From: a bacterium
Lineage (GTDB): Bacteria > DUMJ01
Direction of reading: 5' to 3'
Length of the DNA: 43,167 nucleotides
NCBI GenBank assembly: GCA_026418035.1
Contig: JAOACC010000037.1
Span: 1-43,167, forward strand
Numbering within the stretch: position 1 is the first letter of the stretch; every line of letters begins with the position of its first letter. Below are positions 41,017-43,167 of this stretch, one piece after another. The notes below the pieces were generated by a model that was given only the letters and a program-made list of their open reading frames with translations, was not told the origin of the DNA and searched no databases. The position numbers were made by a program, and so were the translations under genes.

Positions 41017-41759
41017 AGACTTACCTCCTGAATAAGTCTGTCAGCATTTTTATATGCTATATAATTTTTAACTTCTTCCGGTATATCTGCCTTCTCTATA
41101 TAGAATATCGTAGACCCTGGATTCTTATATGGGAGATTACTTCCAAAAAGCATACGTTCTCCACCAAATCTCTTATATAAAGTCTCTATCCCAAGAAATG
41201 TGATATATCCAGATAATTCTATATATACATTTTTATACCTTTTTAAAAGTGGGAAGATGTAAGAACTCTGTCTGTAGGTTAAATCTGTTAAGACCAATCT
41301 AATATTGGGGTGATTTTTCAACATGCTATATATATCTTTCCAGCCCGTACTATTTGGAGACATTAATATAGGGATTTTTATCTCTTCTAAAAGGGATAAT
41401 AGATCTCCTATTACTTCCTCTTCTAATAAGAAATTATGTAAGTCTGGGAAAAACCTAACCGCCTTGACATTGTTAATTTTAAGCTCTTCTAAAAGCTTAT
41501 CAGATGCGTTAATTGGGAAAATATCAATTGGTAGAAGAGTCCAGGTAACATAGAGATTAGGACAATCTTTAATCTCTTCTACCAATTTCTTATCCCCGAA
41601 ATAGGCATCATAGTCTCTGCTATAGCTGTGATAGACTAATGCTCTTTTGATATTAAATCTATTCATCTCCTCATTTAATTTGTTAACATCTAACAGATTG
41701 TCTATAGTGACAACTGTAGTTTTTCCTATCATTACGTTAAAATCGAAATATTCTCTCAT
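41013..41759 (-). CDS. Amidohydrolase-2-like protein with degenerate metal site
   Basis: Same length and C-terminal architecture (NVYIELSGYITFLGIETLYKRFGGERMLFGSNLPYKNP) but HxH replaced by FNV and GTDFPF by GSNLPY; 4-nt overlap with partner. Confidence 0.8.
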   Translation of the reverse strand: MREYFDFNVMIGKTTVVTIDNLLDVNKLNEEMNRFNIKRALVYHSYSRDYDAYFGDKKLVEEIKDCPNLYVTWTLLPIDIFPINASDKLLEELKINNVKAVRFFPDLHNFLLEEEVIGDLLSLLEEIKIPILMSPNSTGWKDIYSMLKNHPNIRLVLTDLTYRQSSYIFPLLKRYKNVYIELSGYITFLGIETLYKRFGGERMLFGSNLPYKNPGSTIFYIEKADIPEEVKNYIAYKNADRLIQEVSL

Positions 41760-41767
41760 CTATTCTT

Positions 41768-42652
41768 TCACCCTATATCTTGAATATATATTTCGGTTCC
41801 ACTAAGATAAGATACCTCAATAGCCTTTAATACTATGACTACCTCTAGCATATCATCATAATCTATTGGTAATTTGGAAGTTTTTATCATCTCTAGAAAT
41901 TTTAAAAGACCATAGTAGTATGGGGAGGGTGTTTGCTTACCATCCCAATAATTCCAACCATTTTTGCCAAAGGCTGAGATTGTAAACGTATAGACTGCAT
42001 TCCCTAACATCATAAGTTCTACTATTCTATCATCGGGATAGGTTAGAGTAACTGCTACATTATTGTTATTATTTACTGCCATAACTCTTTCAACCCCGCT
42101 ACCGAATATCTCTTGACATAGTTCCACTATATGGACTCCATAAAAAAATATTCCCTGATATTCACTGTAGATATCTGCCGGGCCACATACAAATCCGGCA
42201 GTTAAGGGACCCTTAGAAGATAGATCTTCTTTCAATTTTACTATAGGCTCATCAAATCTAAGGGTAGAAAAAGATGTTATAAGTGTACCTTTTTCTTTAG
42301 CCAAATCTATTATACGCTTAGCATTCTCTACAGATGCCTCTAGAGGTTTATCTATGAAAGTTGGTATACCAGCTTCAATAAATGGTTTTGAAAATTTATA
42401 ATGTAAGGCACCATCTCTTAATACCACCATAACTGCATCTACTTTCCCAATCATATCTTCAGGGTATTGAACTATTTCGGGAATATTACCTAGTTTAGCA
42501 ACTTCTTCTGTTCTATTTCTCTCAAATCCCCATATAGAAACAATCTTTGCTCCTTCTATTTTTAACCCCTTTATCCCTTCTGGTAGGTTAGTAAGTTGCG
42601 AAAATGCTATTGCATGAGAATTATCAGAACCTACTATGCCAATTCTTGTCAT
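41768..42652 (-). CDS. Gfo/Idh/MocA-family oxidoreductase
   Basis: MTRIGIVGSDNSHAIAFSQL, PTFIDKPLEASVENA. Track start 42706 reads through a terminator; ATG 42652 has agg-type RBS. Confidence 0.85.
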   Translation of the reverse strand: MTRIGIVGSDNSHAIAFSQLTNLPEGIKGLKIEGAKIVSIWGFERNRTEEVAKLGNIPEIVQYPEDMIGKVDAVMVVLRDGALHYKFSKPFIEAGIPTFIDKPLEASVENAKRIIDLAKEKGTLITSFSTLRFDEPIVKLKEDLSSKGPLTAGFVCGPADIYSEYQGIFFYGVHIVELCQEIFGSGVERVMAVNNNNNVAVTLTYPDDRIVELMMLGNAVYTFTISAFGKNGWNYWDGKQTPSPYYYGLLKFLEMIKTSKLPIDYDDMLEVVIVLKAIEVSYLSGTEIYIQDIG

Positions 42653-42680
42653 TAGACCCCTCCTAATTATTAATAATAAA

Positions 42681-42704
42681 GGGGGCAATATATTCATTGC
42701 CCCC
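42681..42704 (-). terminator. Hairpin terminator/attenuator after the SBP gene
   Basis: GGGGGCAAT-gaatat-ATTGCCCCC, 9-bp stem, followed on the minus strand by TTTATTATTAATAATT. Confidence 0.82.
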
Positions 42705-42714
42705 AAATATTAGA

Positions 42715-43148
42715 TTACTTTTTGATAAAAAACTGTTCTGGATTCATATATCCAGGACTCATATATGGAAATGCCAAGGTTCCCTCTCTTGGAACATTTT
42801 TAAAGTTATTTTTAACTACTACTGGAGTATAAAAGAAGCCTAATACAGGTAAAGCATATAAATTCTTTGCCCATAGATATAAAATTTCATCCGTAAGTTT
42901 ATCTATTTCTTCCTGATTTACAGAAAGTATTATTTTATCGAAGTTTGCTATCATCTTTAAAGCGTCTCCTGTTGGCTTTATAGCACCTTCAGCTTTACCT
43001 CTAGAAGTGTACCAAAGACCCCAAAGAGGTCCGTAGTAGCAGGATGTGGAATTTGGAAGTATAAACATAGAATAGGTCAGCAAGAATTTACCTGGATACA
43101 GACTTCCTAGGGTATATCCAGCTATCTGATAATCTGCACTGTTTATCC
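42715..43148 (-). CDS. Extracellular solute-binding protein, family 5 (DppA-like), 5'-truncated
   Basis: Frame stays open past the listed ORF start (INSADYQIAGYTLGSLYPGKFLLTYSMFILPN...); shared C-terminus VVVKNNFKNVP...MNPEQFFIKK. Confidence 0.9.
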
Positions 43149-43167
43149 CTGTCTCTTATACACATCT
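43149..43167 (+). other. Nextera/Tn5 mosaic-end adapter (sequencing artefact)
   Basis: CTGTCTCTTATACACATCT is identical over 19/19 nt to the reverse complement of the Tn5 mosaic end used in Nextera libraries. Confidence 0.98.

Noticed and set aside
43149-43167. Tn5/IS50 mosaic end as a real transposon terminus
   Set aside because: Exact 19-nt Nextera adapter at the very end of the contig with no transposase or IS sequence; library artefact is far more likely.

Overview
The window is 43.2 kb of dense, AT-rich bacterial DNA. Arg codons are mostly AGA/AGG and ATA is common, a style typical of thermophiles; taxonomy was not established. It looks like a carbohydrate-catabolism accessory region next to envelope and housekeeping genes. 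Main contents: (i) four paralogous family-5 (DppA-like) extracellular solute-binding protein (SBP) genes, two cut by the window ends and none beside DppB/C/D/F-type genes; (ii) three divergent uroporphyrinogen-decarboxylase-like (URO-D/MtaA fold) proteins; (iii) a mannoside-type operon (URO-D-like, GH2 beta-mannosidase-like, ROK regulator, GH38 alpha-mannosidase, URO-D-like); (iv) a GH2 beta-galactosidase / Gfo-Idh-MocA operon; (v) a NitT/TauT-like importer with a fused double permease and no SBP; (vi) an IclR + DHOD/PreA-like ferredoxin pair; (vii) UvrD/PcrA, a MagIII/Nth-like glycosylase, an MsbA-like exporter, phosphomannomutase, MurJ, an acyl-CoA synthetase, an ABC-2 exporter and ABC-F; (viii) a TolB/PD40 six-repeat lipoprotein behind a structured leader; (ix) two tandem amidohydrolase-2 proteins, one lacking metal ligands, with a Gfo/Idh. 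No rRNA, tRNA, CRISPR array or transposase was recognised. The last 19 nt (43149-43167) are exactly the Nextera/Tn5 mosaic-end adapter and are not genomic. The most interesting non-coding signals are a 16-bp stem closing a ~144-nt leader RNA (39114-39257), a consensus promoter plus operator-like palindrome and structured 5'UTR upstream of an SBP gene (25276-25457), an inverted repeat centred on the -10 of the iclR promoter, and two promoters embedded in the terminator of the preceding gene. All calls come from reading the sequence; no database searches or folding programs were run.
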